A stretch of DNA of 64,000 nt from Microbacterium oleivorans NBRC 103075 (GTDB taxonomy: Bacteria; Actinomycetota; Actinomycetes; Actinomycetales; Microbacteriaceae): the NCBI RefSeq assembly GCF_001552475.1, contig NZ_BCRG01000013.1, positions 1 through 64,000 on the forward strand, read 5' to 3'. Both the position numbers and the translations under genes were made by a program. Shown in pieces: positions 36,927-44,854 of the stretch. The notes below the pieces were generated by a model. The model did not search any database and was not told the DNA's origin. It saw only the letters and a program-made list of their open reading frames with translations. Each line of letters opens with the position of its first letter. Positions within the stretch are counted from its first letter, which is position 1.

Positions 36927-37331
36927 TCAGACGAGACTCGCGATCAATCCTTCGACGCGACTCCGAATATCGTCGCGGACCTCACGGACGACGTCGACCG
37001 GCTGGCCGGCGGGGTCGGTGAGCTGCCAGTCCTCGTAGCGCTTGCCGGGGAAGATCGGGCATGCGTCGCCGCATCCCATCGTGATGACGACATCCGCGTG
37101 GCGGACAGCATCGGTGGTGAGGATCTGGGGGACGGCATCGGCCAGGTCGATACCTTCCTCTGCCATGACGGTGACGGCCTGGGGATTGACAGCGTTGCCC
37201 GGCTCACTGCCGGCGGAGAAGACATCGATGCGGTCCCCGGCGAGTGCCCGGAGGTAGCCTGCGGCCATCTGCGATCGTCCGGCGTTGTGCACGCAGACGA
37301 AGAGGACGGCGGGCTTGGTGGTGTCGGTCAT
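36927..37331 (-). CDS. arsC: Arsenate reductase (LMW-PTPase fold)
   Basis: A 134 aa ArsC of the low-molecular-weight phosphatase fold. The active-site loop CVHNAGRS has Cys 13 and Arg 19, and Cys 87 and Cys 91 (MGCGDACPIFPGKRYEDW) form the redox relay. It reduces arsenate to arsenite using thioredoxin or mycothiol. AGGAG lies before ATG, 8 bp after the channel gene's stop, so both are in one operon. No Acr3 or ArsB pump is present. Confidence 0.92.
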   Translation of the reverse strand: MTDTTKPAVLFVCVHNAGRSQMAAGYLRALAGDRIDVFSAGSEPGNAVNPQAVTVMAEEGIDLADAVPQILTTDAVRHADVVITMGCGDACPIFPGKRYEDWQLTDPAGQPVDVVREVRDDIRSRVEGLIASLV

Positions 37332-37339
37332 GGGTGCTC

Positions 37340-38098
37340 CTACTGAGTGGTGTCGGGGGAAGGGGGAACAACGGCCCGACCGATGATGCGGGGAGCCGTC
37401 GGGTAGAGGACGAGAAGGAGTGCGAGTCCGGCTGCGGCACCGACGAGTTGCGCCGCGATGAACGGCATCACGGACGCCGGCGCGATTCCGGCGAAGGTGT
37501 CGGTGAAGACGCGAGCTATCGTGACGGCGGGGTTCGCAAACGATGTCGAGCTGGTGAACCAGTATGCGGCGCCGATGTAGGCCCCGACCGCGGCGGCGGT
37601 GACGGCCACCGTGGTCGTGCGTGCGAGGGCAAAGATCAGCAGCACGAGTCCGGCGGTGGCGACAACCTCTCCCACGAGGTGCCCGAGGGTGGCTCGCTGG
37701 TGGGTCGAGAACGCCGGGGCGACGTCGAACATGACGCCCGCCAGGAAGGCGCCGGCGATTCCGCCCGTGACCTGAGCCGCGATGTACGCGCCGAGGTCGG
37801 CGGATGAGCGAGCGCCGGGCCCGCGTCGGCTGAGTGCCCAGTCCACGATGGAGACGACGGGGTTGAAATGCGCTCCTGACACGGGGCCGAGCATGAGGAT
37901 CAATGCGGCAAGGCCGAGCGCTGTGGCGAAGCTGTTCTCGAGCAGTTGCACGCCGACATCGTTCGGGGAGAGTCGCTGAGCGGCGATCCCCGAACCGACG
38001 ACGACGGTGACGAGCATCCCGGTCCCGAGCAACTCTGCCAGCAGTCGGCGCATCAGCGGTGGTCGCGCCCACGATGGCGGGAGCGGTTGAGCGCCCAC
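37340..38098 (-). CDS. MIP-family channel (aquaporin/AqpS-like) of the ars operon
   Basis: A 252 aa six-span major intrinsic protein with both half-helix motifs: GAHFNPVVS (first, Asn-Pro-Val) and SFANPAVTIAR (second, Asn-Pro-Ala). In Sinorhizobium, AqpS lets arsenite made by ArsC leave the cell down its gradient; the gene order here suggests the same. GTG start taken at 38098; an internal ATG at 38053 is possible. Located between the remnant ORF and arsC. Confidence 0.85.
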   Translation of the reverse strand: MGAQPLPPSWARPPLMRRLLAELLGTGMLVTVVVGSGIAAQRLSPNDVGVQLLENSFATALGLAALILMLGPVSGAHFNPVVSIVDWALSRRGPGARSSADLGAYIAAQVTGGIAGAFLAGVMFDVAPAFSTHQRATLGHLVGEVVATAGLVLLIFALARTTTVAVTAAAVGAYIGAAYWFTSSTSFANPAVTIARVFTDTFAGIAPASVMPFIAAQLVGAAAGLALLLVLYPTAPRIIGRAVVPPSPDTTQ

Positions 38099-38101
38099 GA
38101 T

Positions 38102-38209
38102 TCAGACGGATGCCGGTGCGAGGCCGGCCTGCAGGGGCGGGGCGCAGCACGCACCGCTGCGAGAGGCGCCGTCCGCACCGATCACGATCACGGGCAACAC
38201 GTTCTCCAC
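38102..38209 (-). pseudogene. 35-codon remnant of an ars-operon flavoprotein gene
   Basis: GTG with a perfect ribosome site (GGGAGG, 5 nt) begins a 35 aa ORF: VENVLPVIVIGA, then DGASRSGACCAPPLQAG. The first 12 residues match the start of FAD/NAD(P)-binding ArsO-like proteins (PVxVIGA) right up to the GxGxxG loop; the CC-containing end resembles their C-terminal tail. The about 400-residue middle is missing, as from an internal in-frame deletion. Alternatively it is a genuine vicinal-Cys micropeptide. It ends 3 bp before the channel gene start. Confidence 0.5.
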
Positions 38210-38225
38210 CGGAGCCTCCCCTATG

Positions 38226-38243
38226 CATCGACGAAACTCGATG
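38226..38243. promoter_or_regulatory. Candidate ArsR operator
   Basis: Inverted repeat CATCGA-cgaaac-TCGATG between the divergent arms of the ars locus. A half-copy CATCGA recurs at 38263-38268, followed by GATGTCAATA. Placement fits ArsR control of both arms. Confidence 0.45.
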
Positions 38244-38300
38244 GATTGAGAATGCCCCGTCGCATCGACAGATGTCAATACGACGTGAGAGGATCACGGC

Positions 38301-38651
38301 ATGCCCCCACAGCTCCCGCTTCTCCGTCCGAGGGACGGCGCGGCGTGCTGTGGCACCGTTATGGGCGGTCTGATCTCGGTCGAGGACGCTGAGCACTCGG
38401 CACGGGTGTTCAAGGCGCTCGGCGACCCCACGCGCGTTCGGCTGCTCTCACTGATCGCTGCTTCCGAAGGCGGGGAGGCCTGCATCTGCGACCTGACCGA
38501 GCCGGTGGGCTTGTCGCAGCCGACCGTCTCTCATCACATGAAGCAGCTCGTCGATGCTGGACTAGCCACCCGTGAGCAGCGCGGCCGGTGGGCCTTCTAC
38601 CGTGTCGTCGCCGACACCCTCGACGCGGCATCCCAGACTCTCCGCCCGTGA
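38301..38651 (+). CDS. arsR: Arsenic-responsive repressor ArsR
   Basis: A 116 aa ArsR/SmtB winged-helix protein (VGLSQPTVSHHMKQLVDAGL, about 69-88). Cysteines at 16-17 and 61/63 (CICDL) fit the Corynebacterium glutamicum type, where Cys 15, 16 and 55 bind As(III), rather than the E. coli type. It should release DNA on arsenite binding and so induce the channel/arsC arm and the downstream acetyltransferase, whose start it overlaps (GTGA). Confidence 0.9.
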   Translation: MPPQLPLLRPRDGAACCGTVMGGLISVEDAEHSARVFKALGDPTRVRLLSLIAASEGGEACICDLTEPVGLSQPTVSHHMKQLVDAGLATREQRGRWAFYRVVADTLDAASQTLRP

Positions 38652-39151
38652 CCGGCACGACCATCCGGGCCATGAGGGGGGACGACTGGCCCCAGGTGGA
38701 ATCGATCTACCGCGAAGGCATCGCCGCAGGAAACGCCACGTTCGAGAGCGACCCCCCATCCTGGGATGACTTCGACGAAGGAAAGCTCCACATCGGCCGG
38801 CTCGTCGCAGCCGACCCCACGGGTACCGTTCTCGGCTGGATCGCCGCTTCCCGCGTATCGACCCGAGAGGTCTACCGAGGCGTCGTGGAACATTCCGTCT
38901 ACGTCGCCGATCGCGCTCACGGCCGCGGCGTCGGCACCGCCCTGCTTTCCACTTTCATGAGCGAGGCCGTTCGGGCCGGGGTATGGACGATCCAAGCGAG
39001 CGTCTTCCCCGAGAACACAGCGAGCCTGACTCTGCATGAACGAGCGGGCTTCCGCCGCATCGGCCACCGCGAACGCATCGCCTATATGACTCATGGGCCC
39101 TGGGCGGGTACCTGGCGCGACACGGTCCTCGTCGAGCGTCGCCTCAGCTGA
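38648..39151 (+). CDS. ArsN-like GNAT acetyltransferase (PAT family)
   Basis: A 167 aa phosphinothricin-acetyltransferase-type GNAT: NATFESDPPSWDDF, VYRGVVEHSVYVADRAHGRGVGTALL (CoA loop) and NTASLTLHERAGFRRIGHRERI. Members in ars operons (ArsN1) acetylate the antibiotic arsinothricin and give resistance. GTG overlaps the arsR stop, so it is co-regulated by arsenite. Whether it prefers phosphinothricin, methionine sulfoximine or arsinothricin cannot be told. Confidence 0.82.
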   Translation: MTGTTIRAMRGDDWPQVESIYREGIAAGNATFESDPPSWDDFDEGKLHIGRLVAADPTGTVLGWIAASRVSTREVYRGVVEHSVYVADRAHGRGVGTALLSTFMSEAVRAGVWTIQASVFPENTASLTLHERAGFRRIGHRERIAYMTHGPWAGTWRDTVLVERRLS

Positions 39152-39211
39152 ATCGCGTCGAAACCCACGCGGCCACGGGGAGCGACAACCTGGGCGGCTC
39201 ACCGAGCCGAC

Positions 39212-39913
39212 TCACTGGGTGAGTTCGCGATCCAACCGGTCGAGCAGGAGTTCGAGGGCGATTTCGAACTCCTCTTCGCTGTGGTCTTCGCTCAGCAGAT
39301 CGCGGAGCCGACGAACCTCCGGCGCATCATCCAATGTCTCCTGGCCATCCGCGTTCGGGATGGAGGCGTTGCCTTCATCGAGCGGAACATCGTCGGGGCC
39401 GAACTGGGCCCCTCGGACGGTGGTTTCCAGCAACAGCTGACCGAGGAGGAAGCTACTGAAGGTCCGATAGGCGCCGACCGCCTGCACATCCGTGAACCCT
39501 TGGGCGATCAGCGCACGGAGGAATGTGTCGACGACGGTCACGCTTCGGAGCGGTGGGCGGAGCCACGGCGCCGCCGGGTGGCGTGTCGCGATCAGGGGAA
39601 ACGCCTTGGGGTGTGCGATCGCCACATCGCGGACGGCGTGCGCGACATTCTGCAAGAAGGCCTGCCAGTGCTGTCCCGCTTCACGTTCCATCGTGGTGGT
39701 GAGATCCGCCATCAGGGCGCTGACGACGCCCTCCAGCAGATCCTCCTTGCCATGCACGTATCTGTAGAGGGCCATCGCCTCGACGCCCAGCCGCAGCCCG
39801 AGGGTGCGCATCGACAGTCCCTGCGGGCCGGACTCGTCCAGCGTGGCCAGGGCCGTCGCGATGATCGCCTCGCGAGTCAACTTCGGGGATGTGGTGGTGT
39901 CGGACTTCTTCAT
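39212..39913 (-). CDS. TetR-family regulator (TetR_C type)
   Basis: A 233 aa protein: helix-turn-helix (LTREAIIATALATLDESG..SMRTLGLRLGVEAMALYRYVHGKEDLL, about 12-60) and a TetR-class C-domain with acidic tail, like drug-responsive repressors. A palindrome GTTTAC-acc-GTAAAC lies 70 bp upstream. No efflux gene is adjacent; its targets may be elsewhere. Confidence 0.85.
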   Translation of the reverse strand: MKKSDTTTSPKLTREAIIATALATLDESGPQGLSMRTLGLRLGVEAMALYRYVHGKEDLLEGVVSALMADLTTTMEREAGQHWQAFLQNVAHAVRDVAIAHPKAFPLIATRHPAAPWLRPPLRSVTVVDTFLRALIAQGFTDVQAVGAYRTFSSFLLGQLLLETTVRGAQFGPDDVPLDEGNASIPNADGQETLDDAPEVRRLRDLLSEDHSEEEFEIALELLLDRLDRELTQ

Positions 39914-39983
39914 GAGGTGGCCTCCACCTCGATCTTCCCCTGCCCCGGCAGATGTGTGGGGGTCGAGCTGCTCCGGCGACGGT

Positions 39984-39998
39984 GTTTACACCGTAAAC
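39984..39998. promoter_or_regulatory. TetR operator candidate
   Basis: Perfect inverted repeat GTTTAC-acc-GTAAAC, AT-rich in a GC-rich gap between the TetR gene and the small gene at 40090. It could regulate both. Confidence 0.65.
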
Positions 39999-40089
39999 TT
40001 GACCGTCGACGTGAGGACCTGCGGTCGCAGCAGCACCGTCTCGCTCGAAATCACAGCAGCTTCAAACACGAGGAAAGCGAGAGGGCGGC

Positions 40090-40434
40090 ATGGGGCGCCT
40101 CACGATCGGAACCGACGCGATCACCTTCGACGACCACACGCTGGCGCACCTGGACGCGGTGATCGCGACCAAGCTTCGCCGCCAGGAGCCCTTCTCGTTC
40201 ACGTGGGTCATCGATGCCAGCTTCGGAAGCGGACGAATGTCGAGGTGGATCAGCCCGGCGACGAACTGGAGTGTTCGTTACGACGACCGCTACCCCGCCG
40301 CCCTGAACCCGGCATGGCTGCAGCAACTCATGAAGGCAGCAAACTCTCCCGAAGGTCTTCGAGTGATCCCCGAGCCGGCGGACCGACCGTCCGAAGGTCG
40401 AGCGGGGTCGGCGACCGCCGCGGATCCCCGCTGA
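40090..40434 (+). CDS. Small conserved protein (DUF7882-like), copy 2
   Basis: A 114 aa paralogue of the protein at 36446-36772: MGRLTIGTDAITFDDHTLAHLDAVIATKLRRQEPFSFTW, WISPATNW, and LNPAWLQQLMKAANSPEGLRVIPEP matching the NHAWLESLSRTANSASGLHMVSEP of copy 1. A Shine-Dalgarno-like GAGAGGG precedes ATG. Possibly regulated by the TetR operator just upstream. Function unknown. Confidence 0.78.
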   Translation: MGRLTIGTDAITFDDHTLAHLDAVIATKLRRQEPFSFTWVIDASFGSGRMSRWISPATNWSVRYDDRYPAALNPAWLQQLMKAANSPEGLRVIPEPADRPSEGRAGSATAADPR

Positions 40435-40475
40435 CCCCCGGTCTCTTCGCCGCCACCGCATGACACGCTGGGACC

Positions 40476-41489
40476 GTGATGGGGAAAGACGAGCTCATCC
40501 GCGCGGTCGAGGCGGCGGCATCCGTCGACGGGTTCTCCCTCGATTCGGCTCAGCGCGCTGTCCTCGATCGCCTGTCCATGCTCGGCACCGAGCCGGCCGG
40601 CGCGGCGCGCAGCGTCTACGTCCACGGTGAGTCCGGCCGGGGAAAGTCCTGGTTGGCGGATGCCGTCTACACAGCTCTCCCCCTTCGTGAGAAGAGTCGC
40701 GTCCACTTCCACGGGTTCTTCCACGAGTTGCACCGCAGCATCCAGCGGCACCGGGGCGAGCCCGACGCGGCGGACCGGGCGATCGAGGATGCCATCGGGA
40801 ACAGCAGGCTCCTCTTCTTCGATGAGTTGCACGTGCACGATCCCGGCGACGCGCGGCTTCTGACCCGGCTGCTCGATCACGCCTTCACCCGGAAAGTCAC
40901 CGTGCTCGCGACCTCCAACTACGCACCCGACGACCTCCTCCCCGACCCCGACTGGCACCACATCTTCGAGCCCGGCATCGCCCTCATCACGGCGAACATG
41001 GACGTGCTGGCACTTCGCGGACCCACCGACTACCGCACGGTCACCGACGACCACACGCGAGGATTCGCCTCGGGCATCTGGTCGACTCGGACACCGCCGC
41101 GCACCACTGCTTCGCCGTCCAGCCTCACACTCAACGGCCGGGTGTTCCCAGCGACGTCGACGGACGACGGTCAGCTGAGTGTGACGTTCGACCAGCTCTG
41201 CCGCACCCCGACATCGACGATCGAATACCTGCGATGGGCCCGCGACTTCGGCAGCTGGACCGTAACGGATGTGCCTCGCTTCGACGCCGTCGATCCTCCG
41301 GCGCAGCAGCGATTCATCAACGCGATCGACGTCCTGGTGGCCGAGGACGTCCCCGTCGACTTCTATGCCCACGTCGACCTCGACGAGTTCCTCGAGGCTG
41401 CCTCACGGCGGCCCGATGCGTCCCGCATGTCCAGCCGGATGCGCCTCCTGGAGACGGTGAGTGGCGAACCCGTCATCCCGAAAGCCTGA
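40476..41489 (+). CDS. zapE: ZapE-like (AFG1-type) AAA ATPase
   Basis: A 337 aa P-loop ATPase of the AFG1/ZapE family, linked to cell division in E. coli and to protein quality control in mitochondria. Walker A GESGRGKS at 51-58, FHGFFHELHRSI motif at 78-89, Walker B RLLFFDELHVHD at 111-122, sensor 1 TSNYAPDDLLP. GTG 40476 has a weak CACGCT box 6 nt upstream; ATG 40479 follows directly. It ends at a strong terminator. Confidence 0.87.
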   Translation: MMGKDELIRAVEAAASVDGFSLDSAQRAVLDRLSMLGTEPAGAARSVYVHGESGRGKSWLADAVYTALPLREKSRVHFHGFFHELHRSIQRHRGEPDAADRAIEDAIGNSRLLFFDELHVHDPGDARLLTRLLDHAFTRKVTVLATSNYAPDDLLPDPDWHHIFEPGIALITANMDVLALRGPTDYRTVTDDHTRGFASGIWSTRTPPRTTASPSSLTLNGRVFPATSTDDGQLSVTFDQLCRTPTSTIEYLRWARDFGSWTVTDVPRFDAVDPPAQQRFINAIDVLVAEDVPVDFYAHVDLDEFLEAASRRPDASRMSSRMRLLETVSGEPVIPKA

Positions 41490-41528
41490 TCCGCGGACGG
41501 TCCCCGACTCTGCGGCATCCATTGACGC

Positions 41529-41560
41529 AGAAGGGGCGGGACCCGCGGCCCGCCCCTTCT
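41529..41560. terminator. Strong bidirectional terminator
   Basis: A perfect 12 bp stem, AGAAGGGGCGGG / CCCGCCCCTTCT, with an 8-base loop, between the convergent zapE and DUF3618 genes. The AGAA/TTCT ends give short U-rich tails on both strands. Confidence 0.85.
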
Positions 41561-41570
41561 GTCAGCGCGG

Positions 41571-42134
41571 TCAGTTCTCGCTGATGGTGCTCCGCGCTTC
41601 CTGAGCGCGATCGGTGACGGTGCCCGCAGCGTCGGCGCCGTCCTCCTTGACGGTCTGGACCGCTTCCTGGGCGCGATCCTTGACCGCACCGGCCGCCTCC
41701 TGCGCGGGCTCCTTGAGGTGACTCGCAGCATCCTTCGCCACCTCGCCGAGCTCGTCGACGAGCGGCTGCGCCTGCTCCTTCGCGGTCTGGGCGAGCTCCT
41801 TCTCCTTTGACGACGCAGGGATGAGCGACGCGGCGAGAAGGCCGGCGCCGAACGCGATGAGGCCGACAGCGAGGGGATTACCCTCGGCCTTCGCCTTCAC
41901 GTCGTGCGCGACACCGGAGGCCGACCCGGCGAGGTCGTGCGCGGACGAGCCGGCGCCATCGGCCGCGCCCATGATCCGGTCGCGGACCGAGCCGACGGCG
42001 CCCGTGATCTTGCTCTTCTGGCGGTCGACGATCTTCGACGGGCTGACCTTGTCCGCCAGGGCGTCGACGTCCAATCCGAGTTCGGCACGCGTCCGCTCGA
42101 TGTCGGCACGTATGGCGTCAGGTGAATCACTCAT
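41571..42134 (-). CDS. DUF3618 family protein
   Basis: A 187 aa protein starting MSDSPDAIRADIERTRAELGLDVDALADKV, the DUF3618 signature. One membrane segment (about 88-107) and a long amphipathic C-terminal helix with repeated (A)-x-DRAQEAxxTV units follow. GGAGA precedes ATG, which overlaps the stop of the Holin-X-like gene by 4 bp (ATGA). Probably an envelope or stress-related membrane protein; function unknown. Confidence 0.83.
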   Translation of the reverse strand: MSDSPDAIRADIERTRAELGLDVDALADKVSPSKIVDRQKSKITGAVGSVRDRIMGAADGAGSSAHDLAGSASGVAHDVKAKAEGNPLAVGLIAFGAGLLAASLIPASSKEKELAQTAKEQAQPLVDELGEVAKDAASHLKEPAQEAAGAVKDRAQEAVQTVKEDGADAAGTVTDRAQEARSTISEN

Positions 42135-42544
42135 CGGTTCTCCTCGTTTCTCTTGAATGTCTCGGGAATCTCTTGGAGCGTCTCCACGGTCTGCGGGGCT
42201 CCCTGCACGTTCTTCAGTTGCTTGCGTCCGGTCACGTACAAGACGGCCGCGATGATCGCCCACAGGACCGCCACGATGACCCCCGACCAGCCCCAGCCGA
42301 CCAGGGTCGCGAGCGCGGCCCAGAGAGCGAGGGACAGGAAGAGGACGACCATGGATGCCGCGTACCCGGCGCCGCCGAGCATGCCGGCACCCTTGGCCGA
42401 GGTCGTGGCCGACTCCTTCAGCTCAGCCTTGGCCAGCGTGATCTCCTGACGCATCAGCGTCGAAAGGTCCCGCGTCACTTCACCGAGGAGGTCGCCGAGC
42501 GAGGTGGTGGTGGCTTTCTGCTCAGAAGGAGTCGCGTCGCTCAT
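42131..42544 (-). CDS. Actinobacterial Holin-X (holin superfamily III)-like protein
   Basis: A 137 aa protein: soluble N-terminus with LLGEVTRDLSTLMRQEITLAKAELKESA, then two membrane spans (about 55-80 and 84-108), as in the Pfam family Phage_holin_3_6. In actinobacterial chromosomes this family goes with DUF3618, as here, and not with phage lysis genes. No other phage genes are near. It is probably a housekeeping membrane protein. Confidence 0.82.
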   Translation of the reverse strand: MSDATPSEQKATTTSLGDLLGEVTRDLSTLMRQEITLAKAELKESATTSAKGAGMLGGAGYAASMVVLFLSLALWAALATLVGWGWSGVIVAVLWAIIAAVLYVTGRKQLKNVQGAPQTVETLQEIPETFKRNEENR

Positions 42545-43265
42545 CCGTGTCCCGCCCTTCAGTGCCGCGGAGGGCGCCCGCCGACTCGTCGTAGAGCGGT
42601 GTGCTCGACGACGGCAGTCCAGCGGTCGGGTTGGTCGCGATCGGGTCGAGGTACGACGGCTCGTCTCCGCCCACAGGTGTCGCAGAAGCGGATGCCGGCA
42701 CGCCCGCGCCCGCCGGAGTCGGCGTGATCGAGCGGCCCGCGGTCGCGGTGCCAGCGTCGTCGTGAGACGCCATGGCCCGGACGAGGCGTCCGGCGACGAT
42801 GCCCACGACTGCGGCACCGGCGATGAACGCGACGGGGCGGCGCCGCGCGAACCGCTTCACCTCGTCGAGAAGCGCCGCGGGGTCGCGGTCGCCGAGCCAC
42901 GTCGCGGCGTCGGCGAGGCGCGTGGAGAGCTGCTGCACGAGGTCGGTCGCGACGCCGCCGCCCTCGGAGTTCCGGGCCATGGACCCGAGTTCCTCGCCCA
43001 CGGATTTCAACCCGCTCGCGACACGCTCCTGCTGCTGCGCCGCCTGGCCGGACAGCTCCGACCGACTCTGCGAGTAGAGATCCTTGAGTTGCGTCTTCGC
43101 CTCGGTCGCGACGGATGCCGCTTCGTCCTTCGCGGTGTGCGCGACATCCTTCGCGGCATCGGTTGCGGTCCCCGTGACCGCGGATGCCTCCTGCTTCACG
43201 GTCTCGGTCGTGCCCGAGTCTGCCTCGGCTCCACCGGTACCGGCGGGTCCATTTCCGACTGACAT
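42522..43265 (-). CDS. Ala-rich coiled membrane protein, first gene of envelope module
   Basis: A 247 aa protein: Ala/Thr/Lys-rich helix (about 15-85, late-embryogenesis-like repeats of T-A-K-D), then LVQQLSTRLADAATWLGDRDPAALLDEVKRFARRRP and one membrane span (about 150-170), and a Pro/Ser-rich tail. AAGGAG precedes ATG. Its 3' end overlaps the Holin-X-like gene by 23 bp, so the three genes form one operon. Function unknown. Confidence 0.75.
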   Translation of the reverse strand: MSVGNGPAGTGGAEADSGTTETVKQEASAVTGTATDAAKDVAHTAKDEAASVATEAKTQLKDLYSQSRSELSGQAAQQQERVASGLKSVGEELGSMARNSEGGGVATDLVQQLSTRLADAATWLGDRDPAALLDEVKRFARRRPVAFIAGAAVVGIVAGRLVRAMASHDDAGTATAGRSITPTPAGAGVPASASATPVGGDEPSYLDPIATNPTAGLPSSSTPLYDESAGALRGTEGRDTDERRDSF

Positions 43266-43407
43266 GGTTGCTCCTTTGCTGAGGACTCGTGTCCTGGGAG
43301 CGCAACTGTGCGACCGGTTGTGGTGTCGCGAGACGGGGGTTGCGCGCGGCCCCGATGACGGGTAAACGCGAGACCGTCTATCAGGATCGGCCCGCGTAAG
43401 ATGGGAC

Positions 43408-43460
43408 CGGCGCGTCGGGAAGTCTGGTCGACATTTCTGTCTGTCGACCCTTCCGGAGGA
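43408..43460 (+). promoter_or_regulatory. Structured leader element A (upstream of nhaA)
   Basis: A hairpin GTCG-GGAAGTCTGGT-CGAC (43414-43432) is followed by CGACC-c-TTCC (43445-43454). That downstream stretch can instead pair with the GGAA and GGTCG inside the hairpin, so two folds exclude each other. The ribosome site GGAGGA (43455-43460) comes immediately after. A TAAGAT box at 43397-43402 would start transcription near 43408. The same core recurs at 44855-44893. The layout is that of a cation riboswitch or similar cis-regulatory RNA. Confidence 0.6.
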
Positions 43461-43467
43461 CCAGCCC

Positions 43468-44829
43468 GTGAACACGCCGAGCACTGACCGCACCGACCTG
43501 CGCGCGCCACGCTGGCGCGGCTACACCGAAGCCGCCCGTGTGTCCGAGATCCTCCGCAAAGAGGCCGTCGGAGGAGTGCTGCTCGTGATCGCCGCCGTCG
43601 CAGCCATCGTGTGGGCGAACGCACCGGCATCCGACAGCTATTTCGCCCTGCGCGACTTCCGTGTCGGTTACGAACCGTGGCATCTCGAGCTCTCCCTGGG
43701 CGCGTGGGCGGCCGACGGCCTGCTGGCGATCTTCTTCTTCCTCGTGGGGCTCGAACTCAAACGCGAGCTCGTCGTCGGTGATCTGCGGCGGTTCAGCACC
43801 GCGGTCGTCCCGGTGACGGCGGCGATCGGCGGCGTGGCCGTGCCGGCCCTGATCTACGTCGCCGTGGTGCGCGGGCAGGACGGACTCGCTCAGGGGTGGG
43901 CGATCCCCACGGCGACCGACATCGCGTTCGCCGTCGCCGTCCTCGCTCTCGTGGGTTCGCACCTGCCGAGCCCGCTCCGCATCTTCCTGCTCACCCTCGC
44001 CGTGGTGGACGACCTGATCGCGATCGGCATCATCGCCGTGTTCTACACCGAGGACATTGCCGTCGTTCCTCTCGTCGTCGCCGTCGGCGTGGTCGCGGTC
44101 TACGGCGTCATCGCGCAGCGCTACCGGTCTCTGTTCGCCGGACATTCGCTCGCGGCGTGGCTGGTGCTCCTGCCGATCGGCCTCGTCGCCTGGGCGTTCC
44201 TGCACGCGTCGGGCGTACACGCGACCATCGCGGGCGTCGCCCTGGCCTTCACTATCCCCGTGAAAGCGGCCCGCGGCGCGACCGACGGCCCCCGCGCAGC
44301 GGACCTCGCCCATGAGTTCGAGCACCGCTTCCGCCCGCTGTCGGCCGGCTTCGCCGTGCCCGTGTTCGCCTTCTTCGCCGCCGGAGTCGCCGTGGGCGGC
44401 ACCGACGGCATCCTTCGCGCAGCGACCGACCCGGTCGCAACCGGCATCGTCGCGGGACTCGTGCTCGGAAAGCCGATCGGCATCCTCCTGGCCGTCCGCA
44501 CGCTGACCCTGGTGACGAAGATCCGGCTGCACCCGGAGCTGCGGTGGGTCGACCTGCTCGGAGTGGCCCTGCTGGCCGGCATCGGCTTCACCGTCTCGCT
44601 GTTGATCGCCGAGCTCAGCTTCCCCGCCGGCTCGACCGAGGGTGACGACGCGAAGATCGCCATCATGATCGCGTCCTTGCTCGCGGCGCTGATCGCGTCC
44701 GGCATCCTCATCGCTCGCAACCGCCGTTACCGCCAGATCGCAGCGGAGGAGACCGTAGACGAGGATGCCGACGGCACGCCCGACATCTATCAGGATGCGC
44801 CTGCGCCCACATCGCGGCACGAGGGGTAA
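43468..44829 (+). CDS. nhaA: Na+/H+ antiporter NhaA
   Basis: A 453 aa NhaA with 12 spans. Asp 181-Asp 182 in VVDDLIAIG is the ion-binding pair, T150-D151 in TATDIAFAV the assembly motif of TM IV, and FFFLVGLELKREL and GIGFTVSLLIAEL are family signatures. It exports Na+ or Li+ in exchange for protons. GTG start with GGAGGA 7 nt upstream, at the end of the structured leader. The C-terminus is acidic and about 30 residues longer than in E. coli. Confidence 0.95.
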   Translation: MNTPSTDRTDLRAPRWRGYTEAARVSEILRKEAVGGVLLVIAAVAAIVWANAPASDSYFALRDFRVGYEPWHLELSLGAWAADGLLAIFFFLVGLELKRELVVGDLRRFSTAVVPVTAAIGGVAVPALIYVAVVRGQDGLAQGWAIPTATDIAFAVAVLALVGSHLPSPLRIFLLTLAVVDDLIAIGIIAVFYTEDIAVVPLVVAVGVVAVYGVIAQRYRSLFAGHSLAAWLVLLPIGLVAWAFLHASGVHATIAGVALAFTIPVKAARGATDGPRAADLAHEFEHRFRPLSAGFAVPVFAFFAAGVAVGGTDGILRAATDPVATGIVAGLVLGKPIGILLAVRTLTLVTKIRLHPELRWVDLLGVALLAGIGFTVSLLIAELSFPAGSTEGDDAKIAIMIASLLAALIASGILIARNRRYRQIAAEETVDEDADGTPDIYQDAPAPTSRHEG

Positions 44830-44854
44830 CCTCGCCTGCGCACGAGAATGGCGA

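Noticed and set aside
42131..42544. Holin-like gene as a sign of a prophage
   Set aside because: It is the chromosomal Holin-X type next to DUF3618; no capsid, tail, integrase or lysin genes are in the window.
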